DNA of 64,000 nucleotides from Deinococcus aquiradiocola (GTDB taxonomy: Bacteria; Deinococcota; Deinococci; Deinococcales; Deinococcaceae): the NCBI RefSeq assembly GCF_014646915.1, contig NZ_BMOE01000001.1, positions 276,568 through 340,567 on the forward strand. The letters are read 5' to 3'. How positions within the stretch are numbered: the first letter of the stretch is position 1; the number at the start of each line of letters is the position of its first letter. The notes under the pieces were generated by a model. It saw only the letters and a list, made by a program, of their open reading frames with translations, was not told where the DNA came from and did not search any database. This document shows, one piece after another, positions 55,484 through 63,258 of this stretch. The position numbers and the translations under genes were made by a program.

Positions 55484-55715
55484 TCACCGGACGGGCACGC
55501 CGTACTCGACTAGCACGATGCCGCGCGCGTCCTCTCCGGACGTGCTCCCGTGCGGCCGCAGAACGCCACGGCGGGCAGGTCGTGCGCGTGCGTGAGCACG
55601 AACATGCTCCGCATGTTCCGCATGTTCCGCCCGCACGCCGCCTCCAGCAGTGCCCGTCTGTCCACCCACGCGAGCAGCCGGTGATCCCCGGCCGAGTCGG
55701 GGAGCGCGTCACGGG
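55484..55715 (-). pseudogene. Frame-switched remnant of an unknown small gene
   Basis: Between the prfC stop and the gene ending at 55716 the minus strand shows coding-like third-position GC in one frame (ALPDSAGDHRLLAWVDRRAL, MFVLTHAHDLPAVAFCG) until about 55560. It then continues in another frame (GSTSGEDARGIVLVEYGVPV) to a TGA at 55484-55486. No start codon is evident, and a 9-bp repeat (GAACATGCG) sits in the first part. The simplest reading is a degraded gene or a C-terminal piece. I do not recognise the family. A sequencing error or a real frameshift would also explain it. Confidence 0.35.
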
Positions 55716-56669
55716 TCAGCTTCCGGCCAGCTGTTCCTTTGCGACGCCGGTCCTCAGGAATTCCTGGAGCAGGGGTTCGAGGTCGTGCAGGGCGACGTCG
55801 CTGCGCATGGCGTACTCGGCGGGTGAGAGTTTCTCGGAGAGGGCCTTGAGGAAGGCGAGGCCCTGCGCGCCGTGCTGCGTGCGGAACGTCTGGTGGACGT
55901 TCGTGATGGCGTTCAGGGCGTCTTTGCCGCGCAGGGTGAGGCCGTACTGGCCGTGCGCCCACCCGGCGAGGCTGCGCGGGAGGATGAGCGTCTGCGGGCG
56001 GAGCGGGGCGGGGAAGGCACCTTCGTAGGGGAGGGTGGCGGGCATGGTGGCGACGATCTCGCCGCGCGAGTAGAAGATCGCGCCGCGAGGGCGGGCGTGC
56101 AGACCGGTGAAGTCCTCGGTGAGGTTGAATTTCCAGGCGCGGCTGCCGACGCCGGACAGGATGTGCGCGAGGTGCGGGGCGAGCGTGTACGCGCTGAGGG
56201 GCGCGCCCTGTTCGTACAGGTTGAGGAGTTCGCCGAGGGCCTGTTCGCCGGTGCTGCTGAGGCTGGCGGCGGCCACGGTGCGGCCCTCGTACACGAGGAC
56301 GTACGCGGCCTGGTCGCCGATCACGGCGTGCAGGTAGCCGTACCAGCCGACGTCGTGCAGGTGCCGCAGGAAGTCGTGCAGGTTGCAGAAGGCGCTGCTC
56401 AGGCCGAGGACCGAGGCGGGCACCTGGGGCAGGAACCGTGCGAGGAAGGGGGAACTGTTCGGGAACATCGGGGCGAGTTCCGGGATGACGAGCAGCGGGT
56501 CGCCGGGTTCCTCGTGCGCTTCGGCCGGTACTGCTGCCGTGACCGGGCCCGGGTCGGCGGGTGGTTCTTCGTGGGTCGCGGGGGGCTCGTGCGCGGGGGT
56601 CGGGGGCCGTGCGGGTTCGGCCGGTGTTCGGCGGGAGGGGCGGTCCGGGCGTTCCGGTGGGGGGGTCAC
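55716..56669 (-). CDS. Hypothetical protein with disordered Pro/Glu-rich N-terminus
   Basis: 317 residues. The first 75 are Pro-, Ala- and Glu-rich and low in complexity (RRTPAEPARPPTPAHEPP). The remainder is folded: DQAAYVLVYEGRTVAAASLS and GEQALGELLNLYEQGAPLSA recall roadblock/LC7-like or response-effector domains, but I cannot place it. IFYSRGEIVATMPATLPYEG follows, then a helical C-terminus. GTG 56669 has GGAGG 4 nt upstream and overlaps the gamma-carbonic-anhydrase stop by 4 nt, so both come from one mRNA. Confidence 0.75.
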   Translation of the reverse strand: MTPPPERPDRPSRRTPAEPARPPTPAHEPPATHEEPPADPGPVTAAVPAEAHEEPGDPLLVIPELAPMFPNSSPFLARFLPQVPASVLGLSSAFCNLHDFLRHLHDVGWYGYLHAVIGDQAAYVLVYEGRTVAAASLSSTGEQALGELLNLYEQGAPLSAYTLAPHLAHILSGVGSRAWKFNLTEDFTGLHARPRGAIFYSRGEIVATMPATLPYEGAFPAPLRPQTLILPRSLAGWAHGQYGLTLRGKDALNAITNVHQTFRTQHGAQGLAFLKALSEKLSPAEYAMRSDVALHDLEPLLQEFLRTGVAKEQLAGS

Positions 56670-57277
56670 GTCGCCTCCGTGTCGCTGCCGGGTGCGGGAT
56701 GCGGTCCGGGGCCGTCCTGGACGGGGGTCAGTTCGGTGCGGAAGCGGCGGGCGTTCTGCACGTACCGTTCGGCGTGCCCGCCCGCTCCGGCGGGACCCTT
56801 CACGCGGGCGGGCACGCCCACCGCGAGCATGCCGTCCGGCACCTCGCGGCCCTCGGGGAGCAGGGCGCCCGCGCCGAGGACGGCGCCCGTCCCGAGCCGT
56901 GATCCGTTCAGCATGACGGCGCCCATGCCGACCAGGCTGCCTGCCCCGCACGTCGCGCCGTGCACGATGGCGCGGTGGCCGACCGTGACGCCCGCGTGCA
57001 GCGTGCACGGGAAGCCGGGGTCGGCGTGCAGGACCGCGCCGTCCTGCACGTTGCTGCCCTCGCCGACCGTGACGGCTTCCGTGTCGCCGCGCAGGACCGC
57101 GCCGAACCACACGCTCGCGTTCCGCGCCACGCTCACGCGGCCGATCAGGTCGGCGCTCGGCGCGACGAACGCCGACGTGTGAACGTGAGGCACGAGATCC
57201 GGTTGCGTGAGGCTGGGGGAGTCGGTCGCCGGAGAGCCTGGGAGCGGGGAGTCTGAAAGGAGCGCGTACAGCGGCAT
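56666..57277 (-). CDS. Gamma-carbonic-anhydrase-like hexapeptide-repeat protein
   Basis: 203 residues forming a left-handed beta-helix. Hexapeptide turns run from about 35 to 145 (LIGRVSVARNASVWFGAVLRGD, VGEGSNVQDGAVLHAD, VTVGHRAIVHGATCG). The three zinc-ligand histidines of the Cam/YrdA family are present in LHAD, VGHRA and IVHGA. It may be a carbonic anhydrase or a YrdA-like protein without that activity. GGAGG before ATG 57277 fixes the start; upstream in-frame codons lack one. The C-terminal 35 residues are disordered. Confidence 0.9.
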   Translation of the reverse strand: MPLYALLSDSPLPGSPATDSPSLTQPDLVPHVHTSAFVAPSADLIGRVSVARNASVWFGAVLRGDTEAVTVGEGSNVQDGAVLHADPGFPCTLHAGVTVGHRAIVHGATCGAGSLVGMGAVMLNGSRLGTGAVLGAGALLPEGREVPDGMLAVGVPARVKGPAGAGGHAERYVQNARRFRTELTPVQDGPGPHPAPGSDTEAT

Positions 57278-57323
57278 GAATCCTCCGGAACGGACGGCGG
57301 GCCTCTTCACCTTCGGTGCGACT

Positions 57324-57755
57324 TCAACGGGCGTCGTGCAGGGACAGCAGCAGGGACTGGGCCTCGCGGAGCAGGTTACGGTCTTCAGCGTAGCTTAACA
57401 TCCGCACGGCCTCCACGGGCGCGAAGAACCCCCCTTCCGCGAAGGTGTCCTCCAGCACGGGGGCGCTCGCGTCGGTGCTCATGGCGAACCAGTGGATGAC
57501 GCGCCGCTCGCCCCGGTCGTTCGTGTACGACGTGTCCGGCAGCGCGCCCACGATCTGCGCGTGCACGCCGCCCTCCTCCTGCACCTCGCGCACGGCCGTC
57601 TGCTCGTCACTCTCGCCCGCCTCCACGTGTCCTTTCGGGAAGGCCCATGCGCCGCTGCGGTACCGGACGAGCAGCACGTGTCCGTCCGGGCCGAACACCA
57701 CCCCCCCGGCTCCGGGAACGGTGACGTGGGGCGCGGCGGGGTCCTTCCTCTGCAT
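57324..57755 (-). CDS. Nudix hydrolase
   Basis: 143 residues. A complete Nudix box, GHVEAGESDEQTAVREVQEE followed by GGV (42-64), fits GX5EX7REUXEEXGU and binds the metal that hydrolyses nucleoside diphosphates linked to another moiety. PKGH before the box and the short N-terminus resemble the diadenosine/diphosphoinositol polyphosphate hydrolases of Thermus and Deinococcus. The substrate cannot be fixed. Leaderless layout: minus-strand TATACT (57767-57762) ends 6 nt before ATG 57755. Divergent from the DUF898 gene. Confidence 0.92.
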   Translation of the reverse strand: MQRKDPAAPHVTVPGAGGVVFGPDGHVLLVRYRSGAWAFPKGHVEAGESDEQTAVREVQEEGGVHAQIVGALPDTSYTNDRGERRVIHWFAMSTDASAPVLEDTFAEGGFFAPVEAVRMLSYAEDRNLLREAQSLLLSLHDAR

Positions 57756-57761
57756 GGACCG

Positions 57762-57767
57762 AGTATA
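57762..57767 (-). promoter_or_regulatory. -10 box of the Nudix gene
   Basis: Minus-strand TATACT, 6 nt before ATG 57755. Confidence 0.6.
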
Positions 57768-57834
57768 CCGAAGGGCGCGGCACGCCGGGACCGCCCTCCC
57801 CTCACATTCGACTCATGCTGGCCGTGTGTGCCTG

Positions 57835-57840
57835 TACCAT
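57835..57840 (+). promoter_or_regulatory. -10 box of the DUF898 gene
   Basis: TACCAT ends 6 nt before ATG 57847; the same hexamer and spacing occur before clpS. Confidence 0.5.
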
Positions 57841-57846
57841 GCAGCC

Positions 57847-59061
57847 ATGACCGACGCGTCGCCGCCCACCCCCACCCCCGCAGACGTGCCCGCGCCGATC
57901 AGCCTGCACAAGCCCGGCGACCCGCCCACCCGCGAGCTGGGCCGCGTGCCCGCCACGCCGCCCACGCCCGAGGTGCGGACGCTGCAGGTGGAATTCAGCG
58001 GCGACGCCCGCGAGTACTTCCGCATCTGGATCGTGAACGTCGCCCTGAGCGTCGTCACGCTCGGCCTCTACAGCCCCTGGGCACGCGTCCGGACCCGCCA
58101 GTACTTCTACGGCCACACCCGCCTGGAAGGGCACCCCTTCGAGTACACCGCGCAGCCGCTCGCGCTGCTCCGCAGCTTCCTGATCGTCGCCGCGCTGTTC
58201 GTGGTGTACACCCTGTCGCAGCAGCTCCCGAAATTCCAGTGGGTCAGCTTCGTGATGATCGCCCTGTTCGGCCTCGCGTACCCGTGGCTGGTGTACCGCT
58301 CGCTGCGCTTCAACGCCGCGAACACCGTGTACCGCGGCCTGAACTTCCGTTTTCACGGCACGCCCGGCGCCGCGTACGTCGCGTACCTGTTCATCATGCT
58401 GACCCTGCCGTTCACGGGCGGCCTCACGTACCCCCTCGCCCGCTGGATGCAGCACCGGTACATCCTGCAGGGCCTCGCGTACGGCACCACCCGCGCCCGC
58501 TGGAACAAGGACGTGGGACCGGTGTACGTCGCGTACCTCAAGGGGGTCGGCGTGGCGATCGGCGTGGGCGTCCTCGCCGTGCTGGCCGTCTTGCTGCTGG
58601 TCTGGACGCTCGGTTCTGGCCTGAACGGCGACCTGTCCGACCTTCTGGATGTGGTGTTGCTCGAAGTCCTGTCCACCGGGAGTTACGTCGCCGTCGCCTT
58701 GGGGTTCGGCGCACTGTACCTGGGGTACATCCTGCTCGTGCTCGGGGTGGGGCAGTACCTGCACGCGGCCGTGCTGCGCTACAGCCTCGACGGCCTGTAC
58801 TTCGGGGAGACGCTGCGGCTGCACACCACCTTCCGACCCTCGCGCCTCGCGTGGATTCACGTCACGAACACCCTCGCGCAGCTGTTCACGCTGGGCCTCC
58901 TCACGCCCTGGGCCGTCGTGCGCCGCACCCGGTACCTGCTGGACGGCGTGCAGGTGCAGACCATCGCGGACCTCGACCACTTCAGCGCCGACTCCACCCC
59001 CACCGAGAGCGCCCTCGGGGAAGCGGCGCACGAGTTCTTCAACTTCGACCTGGGCTTCTGA
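57847..59061 (+). CDS. DUF898 (YjgN-like) polytopic membrane protein
   Basis: 404 residues. After a Pro-rich 45-residue N-terminus come two DUF898 units, each beginning with a small beta segment and a helix ending in WARVRTRQYFYGHTRLEG (about 78-95) or WAVVRRTRYLLDGVQV near the C-terminus. About eight transmembrane helices are spread between. Function is unknown; in many bacteria the gene lies directly before an M48 peptidase, as here (TGATG overlap at 59059-59063). The leaderless start at 57847 excludes a long upstream open frame that is antisense to the Nudix gene. Confidence 0.88.
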   Translation: MTDASPPTPTPADVPAPISLHKPGDPPTRELGRVPATPPTPEVRTLQVEFSGDAREYFRIWIVNVALSVVTLGLYSPWARVRTRQYFYGHTRLEGHPFEYTAQPLALLRSFLIVAALFVVYTLSQQLPKFQWVSFVMIALFGLAYPWLVYRSLRFNAANTVYRGLNFRFHGTPGAAYVAYLFIMLTLPFTGGLTYPLARWMQHRYILQGLAYGTTRARWNKDVGPVYVAYLKGVGVAIGVGVLAVLAVLLLVWTLGSGLNGDLSDLLDVVLLEVLSTGSYVAVALGFGALYLGYILLVLGVGQYLHAAVLRYSLDGLYFGETLRLHTTFRPSRLAWIHVTNTLAQLFTLGLLTPWAVVRRTRYLLDGVQVQTIADLDHFSADSTPTESALGEAAHEFFNFDLGF

Positions 59062-60143
59062 TGACCACCCCACCCGCCCCGCAGCCCCCCGTCCCGCCGA
59101 CCTTCCAGGCGCGGTACTTCGACGGCCTCACGTCCCGGGAGCGCGTGGCGAGCGTGCACGCCACCCTCACGCACCTGCACGTCCAGTCGGACGGCCTGGA
59201 GGTGAGCTTCGCGCTGAACGACGTGACCATCGAGCCGCCCCTGTCCGGGCACCGCCGTGTCCTGAAACTCCCCGGCCGCGCCCGCCTGGAGACGGACGAC
59301 GACGCGGCCGTCAGCGCCCTCGAACGCCAGCTGCGCCGCAACACCGGCCTGAGCCTCGTGCGCCGCCTCGAAGCGCGGCCACTCGTGGCCCTCGCGTCGC
59401 TGGTGTTCATGCTGCTGTTCCTTGCGGGCTTCGTCCGCTACGGCCTGCCCGCCCTCGCGAGCGGCGCGGCCAGCGTCACGCCGCTCGCGGTCCTCTCGAC
59501 CCTCGACGCGGAAACCGTGAACGCCATCGACGCCCGCTACCTGAAGCCCACGCACCTCTCCACGGCGCGCCAGAAGGCCCTCACGCGCGAGTTCGCGGCG
59601 ATGGCGAAGGAGCAGGGCGGCCCGTACACGTACCGCCTCCTGTTCCGGGACGGCGGGGACCTCGTCGGCGCGAACGCCTTCGCGCTGCCGGGCGGCACGG
59701 TCTTCATGACGGACCAGCTCGTGAGCCTCGCGCGTGATGACCGCGAACTGCTCGGCGTGCTCGCGCACGAACTCGGGCACGTCCGGCACCGGCACGCCAT
59801 GCGGCAGATCTACCAGAGTGTCGGCCTCACGCTCGCCTTCTCGGTCGTGGCGGGCGACGTCACGAGTGCCGCGTCCGTCGCGGCCGCCGTCCCCGCCCTG
59901 CTCCTCACGAGCGGGTACTCCCGCGAGGCGGAAACGCAGGCGGACGACGACGCGGGCCGCTGGCTGATGCAGCGCTACGGCGCGACCACGCCCCTGCAGG
60001 ACATCCTGCGCCGCCTGATCGAGCAGGACGACGACCGGCCGACCTCCGGCGTCCTCGACCTGCTCGCCAGCCACCCCGGAGAGCAGCAGCGCCTCGCGCA
60101 CCTGCGCGCCATCCAGAAGAACTGGAAGACCACCGCACCCTGA
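59061..60143 (+). CDS. M48 family membrane metallopeptidase
   Basis: 360 residues. The N-terminal soluble part (about 15-100; ARYFDGLTSRERVASVHATL) resembles a membrane-facing beta domain. One helix spans about 108-125. The peptidase domain has HELGHVRHRH (His236, Glu237, His240) and the third ligand Glu291 in SREAETQADDDA. ALPGGTVFMTDQLVSL is the substrate-edge strand of the family. It probably cleaves membrane or envelope proteins. It is coupled to the DUF898 gene by overlap, which suggests a physical or functional pair. Confidence 0.9.
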   Translation: MTTPPAPQPPVPPTFQARYFDGLTSRERVASVHATLTHLHVQSDGLEVSFALNDVTIEPPLSGHRRVLKLPGRARLETDDDAAVSALERQLRRNTGLSLVRRLEARPLVALASLVFMLLFLAGFVRYGLPALASGAASVTPLAVLSTLDAETVNAIDARYLKPTHLSTARQKALTREFAAMAKEQGGPYTYRLLFRDGGDLVGANAFALPGGTVFMTDQLVSLARDDRELLGVLAHELGHVRHRHAMRQIYQSVGLTLAFSVVAGDVTSAASVAAAVPALLLTSGYSREAETQADDDAGRWLMQRYGATTPLQDILRRLIEQDDDRPTSGVLDLLASHPGEQQRLAHLRAIQKNWKTTAP

Positions 60144-60153
60144 CGTCACAGCA

Positions 60154-60185
60154 CGGCGGCCACCCTGGGTTGGAGGTGGCCGCCG
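60154..60185 (+). terminator. Hairpin between M48 gene and PLP enzyme gene
   Basis: CGGCGGCCACC (60154-60164) pairs perfectly with GGTGGCCGCCG (60175-60185). It lies between convergent genes and can serve both. Confidence 0.7.
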
Positions 60186-60220
60186 CCGTTCATGGGGCCG
60201 CAGAGGTCACGGCCCGGGGG

Positions 60221-61396
60221 TCATTCCAGGGCGCGTTCCAGGTCCTCCAGCAGGTCGGAGATGTCCTCGATGCCGACCGAGAAGCGCAGCAGGCCGGGCG
60301 TGATGCCCAGGCGGCGGCGGTCGTCCTCGCTCAGGGCGCGGTGACTGGTGCTCCACGGGTGAGACAGGGTGCTGACCACGTCCGCGAGGCTCGGCGCGAG
60401 CGGAATGCGGCCCGCGAGGCGCTTCACGAACTGCGCGGCGTCCTCGACCTCCAGGCTCAGCATGCCGCCGAACCCGTCCGGGTACAGGCGGTCCGCCAGC
60501 TGGAACTGCGGGTGGCTTTCCAGGCCCGGGTGATACACGCGTTTCACGCGCGGGTGGTTCTGCAGCACGTCCGCGATGGCCTGCGCGTTCCCGCTGTGCG
60601 CCCGCATGCGCAGGCCCAGCGTCTTGAGGCCCTGCATGGTCATCCACGCGTCGAAGGCGCTGACCGTGCCGCCCAGCCGCACGAGTTTCAGGCGGGCGGC
60701 CGCGACGAGGTCCGCGCGGCCCGCGACGACCCCGCCGAAGGCGGTGCTGTGCCCGCTCAGGTACTTGCTGAGGGAGTGCGTGACGAGGTCCGCGCCGTGC
60801 TCCGCCGGGCGGAAGACGGCCGGGGACGCGAAGGTGTTGTCCACGCTGAGCAGCGCGCCGTGCGCGTGCGCGATCTCCGCGAGGGCGGGCACGTCCGCGA
60901 CCGTCATGAGCGGGTTGGTGAGGCTCTCGACGTGCAGGACGCGCGTGTTCGGGCGCATGGCGTCCCGCACGGCGTCCAGGTCGAGGGCGTCCACGAAGCT
61001 CACCTCGATGCCGAACCTGGGGAGTTCGTCGCGCAGCAGGGCGTACGTCACGCCGTACACGCGTTCGTCCGTGACGACGTGGTCGCCCGCGCCGAGCACG
61101 CTCAGCAGGGCCGCGCTGATGGCCGCCATGCCGCTCGCGGCGCACGCGGCGGCCTCGGTGCCTTCCAGGGCGGCCACGGCGCGCTCCAGCGTCGTGCCGT
61201 TCGGGGTGGCGTTGCGGTAGTAGAAGTACGCGTCCGCCTGCCCGGCCATGCCGGCCTCCAGCGCGTCCAGGTCGGGGAAGGCGTACACGGTGGACTGGTA
61301 GATGGCCTCCACGAGGGGCGCGGTGACGCTCGGCGTGGCGAGTTCTCCGGCTCGGGCGGCTAGGGTGGTCAGGGCATCGCGGCGCGCTTCGGTCAT
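60221..61396 (-). CDS. PLP-dependent Cys/Met-metabolism enzyme (gamma-lyase / gamma-synthase family)
   Basis: 391 residues of the transsulfuration family. The Schiff-base Lys211 is in [16 protein letters not shown]-contact motifs include [29 protein letters not shown] and SVDNTFASP, and [20 protein letters not shown] closes the protein. Sequence alone does not separate methionine gamma-lyase, cystathionine gamma-lyase/synthase or O-acetylhomoserine sulfhydrylase. The minus-strand box TATCCT ends 7 nt before ATG 61396, a leaderless layout. No sulfur-metabolism gene is adjacent. Confidence 0.92.
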   Translation of the reverse strand: MTEARRDALTTLAARAGELATPSVTAPLVEAIYQSTVYAFPDLDALEAGMAGQADAYFYYRNATPNGTTLERAVAALEGTEAAACAASGMAAISAALLSVLGAGDHVVTDERVYGVTYALLRDELPRFGIEVSFVDALDLDAVRDAMRPNTRVLHVESLTNPLMTVADVPALAEIAHAHGALLSVDNTFASPAVFRPAEHGADLVTHSLSKYLSGHSTAFGGVVAGRADLVAAARLKLVRLGGTVSAFDAWMTMQGLKTLGLRMRAHSGNAQAIADVLQNHPRVKRVYHPGLESHPQFQLADRLYPDGFGGMLSLEVEDAAQFVKRLAGRIPLAPSLADVVSTLSHPWSTSHRALSEDDRRRLGITPGLLRFSVGIEDISDLLEDLERALE

Positions 61397-61403
61397 GGCC
61401 CCA

Positions 61404-61409
61404 AGGATA
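61404..61409 (-). promoter_or_regulatory. -10 box of the PLP enzyme gene
   Basis: Minus-strand TATCCT, 7 nt before ATG 61396. Confidence 0.5.
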
Positions 61410-61441
61410 GCCCCTGCCCGTGCCTTTCCCGGCGCGTGCGG

Positions 61442-62428
61442 TCAGGGCAGCGTGGCGTGCAGCGTGAGGTGCGCGGGCAGCGGCCGGAACCCGAGCCCCT
61501 CGTTGATGCGCCGCATGGGGAGGTTGTCCGAGGCGTTGGTCGTCGTGACGCGCGCCACGCCTCGCCGCGCGGCCTCTTCGAGCGCGAGGTACTTCAGGGC
61601 CCACGCGAGCCGGTGTCCCCGGTGCTCGCGGCCCACGCCCGTGAAGCCGGTCCCCATGCGGTCCGGGGTGGGGGAGGGGTGCAGTTCGGACAGGGCGGCC
61701 AGCGTCCCGTCCCGCTCCGCCACGAAGACGAGGTCCGGGTCGAAGTCCGGGCGGCCCTCCTGCGTCTCGCGGTACCGGGCGAGCGGCGGGTGGTTCAGCG
61801 AGTCGCCCGGCGCGAGCGGCACGTCGCGGCTCGCGTCGAGGTCCAGCGCGTACAGGTCCTCCCACGCGCGGTCCGCCCCGACCCGGGCGGCGTGCTGCGC
61901 GAAGGTCCCCAGCACGTACCCGCCCGCCGCGGCCCGCCGGAACGCCTCGTCCCGCCCGTCGTTGCGCAGGTCCTTCAGGTCGAGCGCCACGTCCTGTTCG
62001 CGCGCCACCTCCTGAAAGCCGCGCCGTGCCGCGAAGGTCAGCGCGTCCGTGCGGTCCTCGCGCACCACGCTCATCAGGTGCCGCGTCCCGCCGGGCAGGC
62101 CGCCGATCAGGTCGTCGTACAGGGCGCGGGCAATGCCCTGCCCGCGCCGCTCCGGGTGGACCGTGACGGCCACCACCAGCCGCCCCACGTCACCGGACCA
62201 CTCCTGCGCGGCACTCGTGGCCACGCCCAGAATCCCGCCGTCCTCCTGCCCCCACGGCCCGTCCTGGACGGCCACCACGCGCCGGAAGTGCAGGTCCGGA
62301 CGGCGGTGCCGCTCCCGGTGCTGCTGCAGCTCCAGCGACGTCGGGTGATCCGGCGACGCCACGTTGAACAGCGTCACCAGGGACGGAAGGTCGGCCGGGA
62401 TCGCCGCACGAATCCTGAATGAAGACAT
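61442..62428 (-). CDS. Double-GNAT acetyltransferase
   Basis: 328 residues with two GNAT folds. The first (about 1-160) has the acetyl-CoA loop [19 protein letters not shown]. The second (about 165-328) has a similar loop, [20 protein letters not shown], followed by [20 protein letters not shown]. Both CoA loops look usable. The layout is that of mycothiol-synthase-like tandem GNATs, but no acceptor can be named. Minus-strand TACACT (62440-62435) ends 6 nt before ATG 62428; the longer upstream frame is rejected for that reason. Confidence 0.88.
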   Translation of the reverse strand: MSSFRIRAAIPADLPSLVTLFNVASPDHPTSLELQQHRERHRRPDLHFRRVVAVQDGPWGQEDGGILGVATSAAQEWSGDVGRLVVAVTVHPERRGQGIARALYDDLIGGLPGGTRHLMSVVREDRTDALTFAARRGFQEVAREQDVALDLKDLRNDGRDEAFRRAAAGGYVLGTFAQHAARVGADRAWEDLYALDLDASRDVPLAPGDSLNHPPLARYRETQEGRPDFDPDLVFVAERDGTLAALSELHPSPTPDRMGTGFTGVGREHRGHRLAWALKYLALEEAARRGVARVTTTNASDNLPMRRINEGLGFRPLPAHLTLHATLP

Positions 62429-62434
62429 GCGCGG

Positions 62435-62440
62435 AGTGTA
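62435..62440 (-). promoter_or_regulatory. -10 box of the GNAT gene
   Basis: Minus-strand TACACT, 6 nt before ATG 62428. Confidence 0.6.
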
Positions 62441-62452
62441 GCGACAAGGAAA

Positions 62453-62490
62453 CCCGGACGGCATCCGCCAACTGGCGCACCCCGTCCGGG
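62453..62490 (-). terminator. Hairpin after the ABM monooxygenase gene
   Basis: CCCGGACGG (62453-62461) pairs with CCGTCCGGG (62482-62490), with an inner CGCC-AACT-GGCG hairpin. It lies just upstream of the GNAT promoter. Confidence 0.55.
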
Positions 62491-62514
62491 CCTCGTGAAC
62501 CCTGCGTCCGGCAT

Positions 62515-62829
62515 TCAGGCCTGGCGCACGTCCACGTCCTTCAGGACGACCACGACCGGCGCGGCCGCGAACCAGTCGCCGGCCTTCGCGCGGTACGCCT
62601 TGTAGTGCTCGCTGTCGCGGTGCGCCTGCACGGCCGTCATGTCACGGTAACGCTCCTGCACGTGGTAGCGCACGCCGCCCTCCGCTTCTTCCTTAAGGAG
62701 GTCGTACTTCAGGCAGCCTTCCTCCTGACGGCTCGCCTGCACCATCGCGAGCATCTCACGCTCCACGTCCTGCACGAACTCGGGCTTGGGGACGATCATG
62801 GCCTGCACGTTGACTGCGGTGTCGCTCAT
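62515..62829 (-). CDS. Antibiotic-biosynthesis-monooxygenase (ABM) domain protein
   Basis: 104 residues, one ferredoxin-like ABM domain of the YgiN/quinol-monooxygenase group: [20 protein letters not shown], then [15 protein letters not shown] and [20 protein letters not shown]. Such dimeric, cofactor-free proteins oxidise quinols or small aromatic metabolites, or act in detoxification. Leaderless layout: minus-strand TAGCGT (62841-62836) ends 6 nt before ATG 62829. Divergent from clpS, with no other link to it. Confidence 0.88.
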   Translation of the reverse strand: MSDTAVNVQAMIVPKPEFVQDVEREMLAMVQASRQEEGCLKYDLLKEEAEGGVRYHVQERYRDMTAVQAHRDSEHYKAYRAKAGDWFAAAPVVVVLKDVDVRQA

Positions 62830-62835
62830 GCAGGG

Positions 62836-62841
62836 ACGCTA
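62836..62841 (-). promoter_or_regulatory. -10 box of the ABM gene
   Basis: Minus-strand TAGCGT, 6 nt before ATG 62829. Confidence 0.45.
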
Positions 62842-62928
62842 CCGCACCCGCCGCGCCCCGCATGGGAGCTGGCTTTCAATGTCCGGCGCTTCGTGACGGT
62901 CCTCCCTGCCGCGCGCCGGTGCAGGCGC

Positions 62929-62934
62929 TACCAT
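62929..62934 (+). promoter_or_regulatory. -10 box of clpS-clpA
   Basis: TACCAT ends 6 nt before ATG 62941. No HspR-type inverted repeat is present here, unlike clpB. Confidence 0.5.
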
Positions 62935-62940
62935 CCCTGC

Positions 62941-63258
62941 ATGACGCGGCAGAACCCCCAACGCGGCACCCAGACGCTGGAACGCACGGACCTCGCGCGT
63001 CCCCGCATGTTCCGGGTGCTGCTGCTGAACGACGATTACACCCCGATGGACTTCGTGGTGATGGTGCTGCGGCGGTACTTCCGGCAGGACGAGGCGCAGG
63101 CGCAGGCCGTGATGCTGGCCGTCCACCAGCGCGGGCAGGGCGTGGCGGGCGTGTACACCCGCGAGATCGCGGAAACGAAGGCCGCGCAGGTCGTCACGCA
63201 TGCCCGCCAGGAAGGGCACCCGCTCGCGCTGACCGTCGAACCGGACGGTGACGCGTGA
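62941..63258 (+). CDS. clpS: ClpS, N-degron adaptor of ClpAP
   Basis: 105 residues. It delivers proteins with bulky N-terminal residues to Clp[22 protein letters not shown] (about 23-43) is the signature: the NDD acidic pair and Met line the N-degron pocket. The C-terminal [18 protein letters not shown] is typical. The disordered N-terminal arm (residues 1-20) is the part that enters ClpA. Leaderless start; the stop overlaps clpA by 4 nt (GTGA), so adaptor and unfoldase are made together. Confidence 0.95.
   Translation: MTRQNPQRGTQTLERTDLARPRMFRVLLLNDDYTPMDFVVMVLRRYFRQDEAQAQAVMLAVHQRGQGVAGVYTREIAETKAAQVVTHARQEGHPLALTVEPDGDA

Noticed and set aside
57445..57846. Upstream extension of the DUF898 frame
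   Set aside because: It lies antisense to the Nudix gene; the -10 box at 57835-57840 places the start at 57847.
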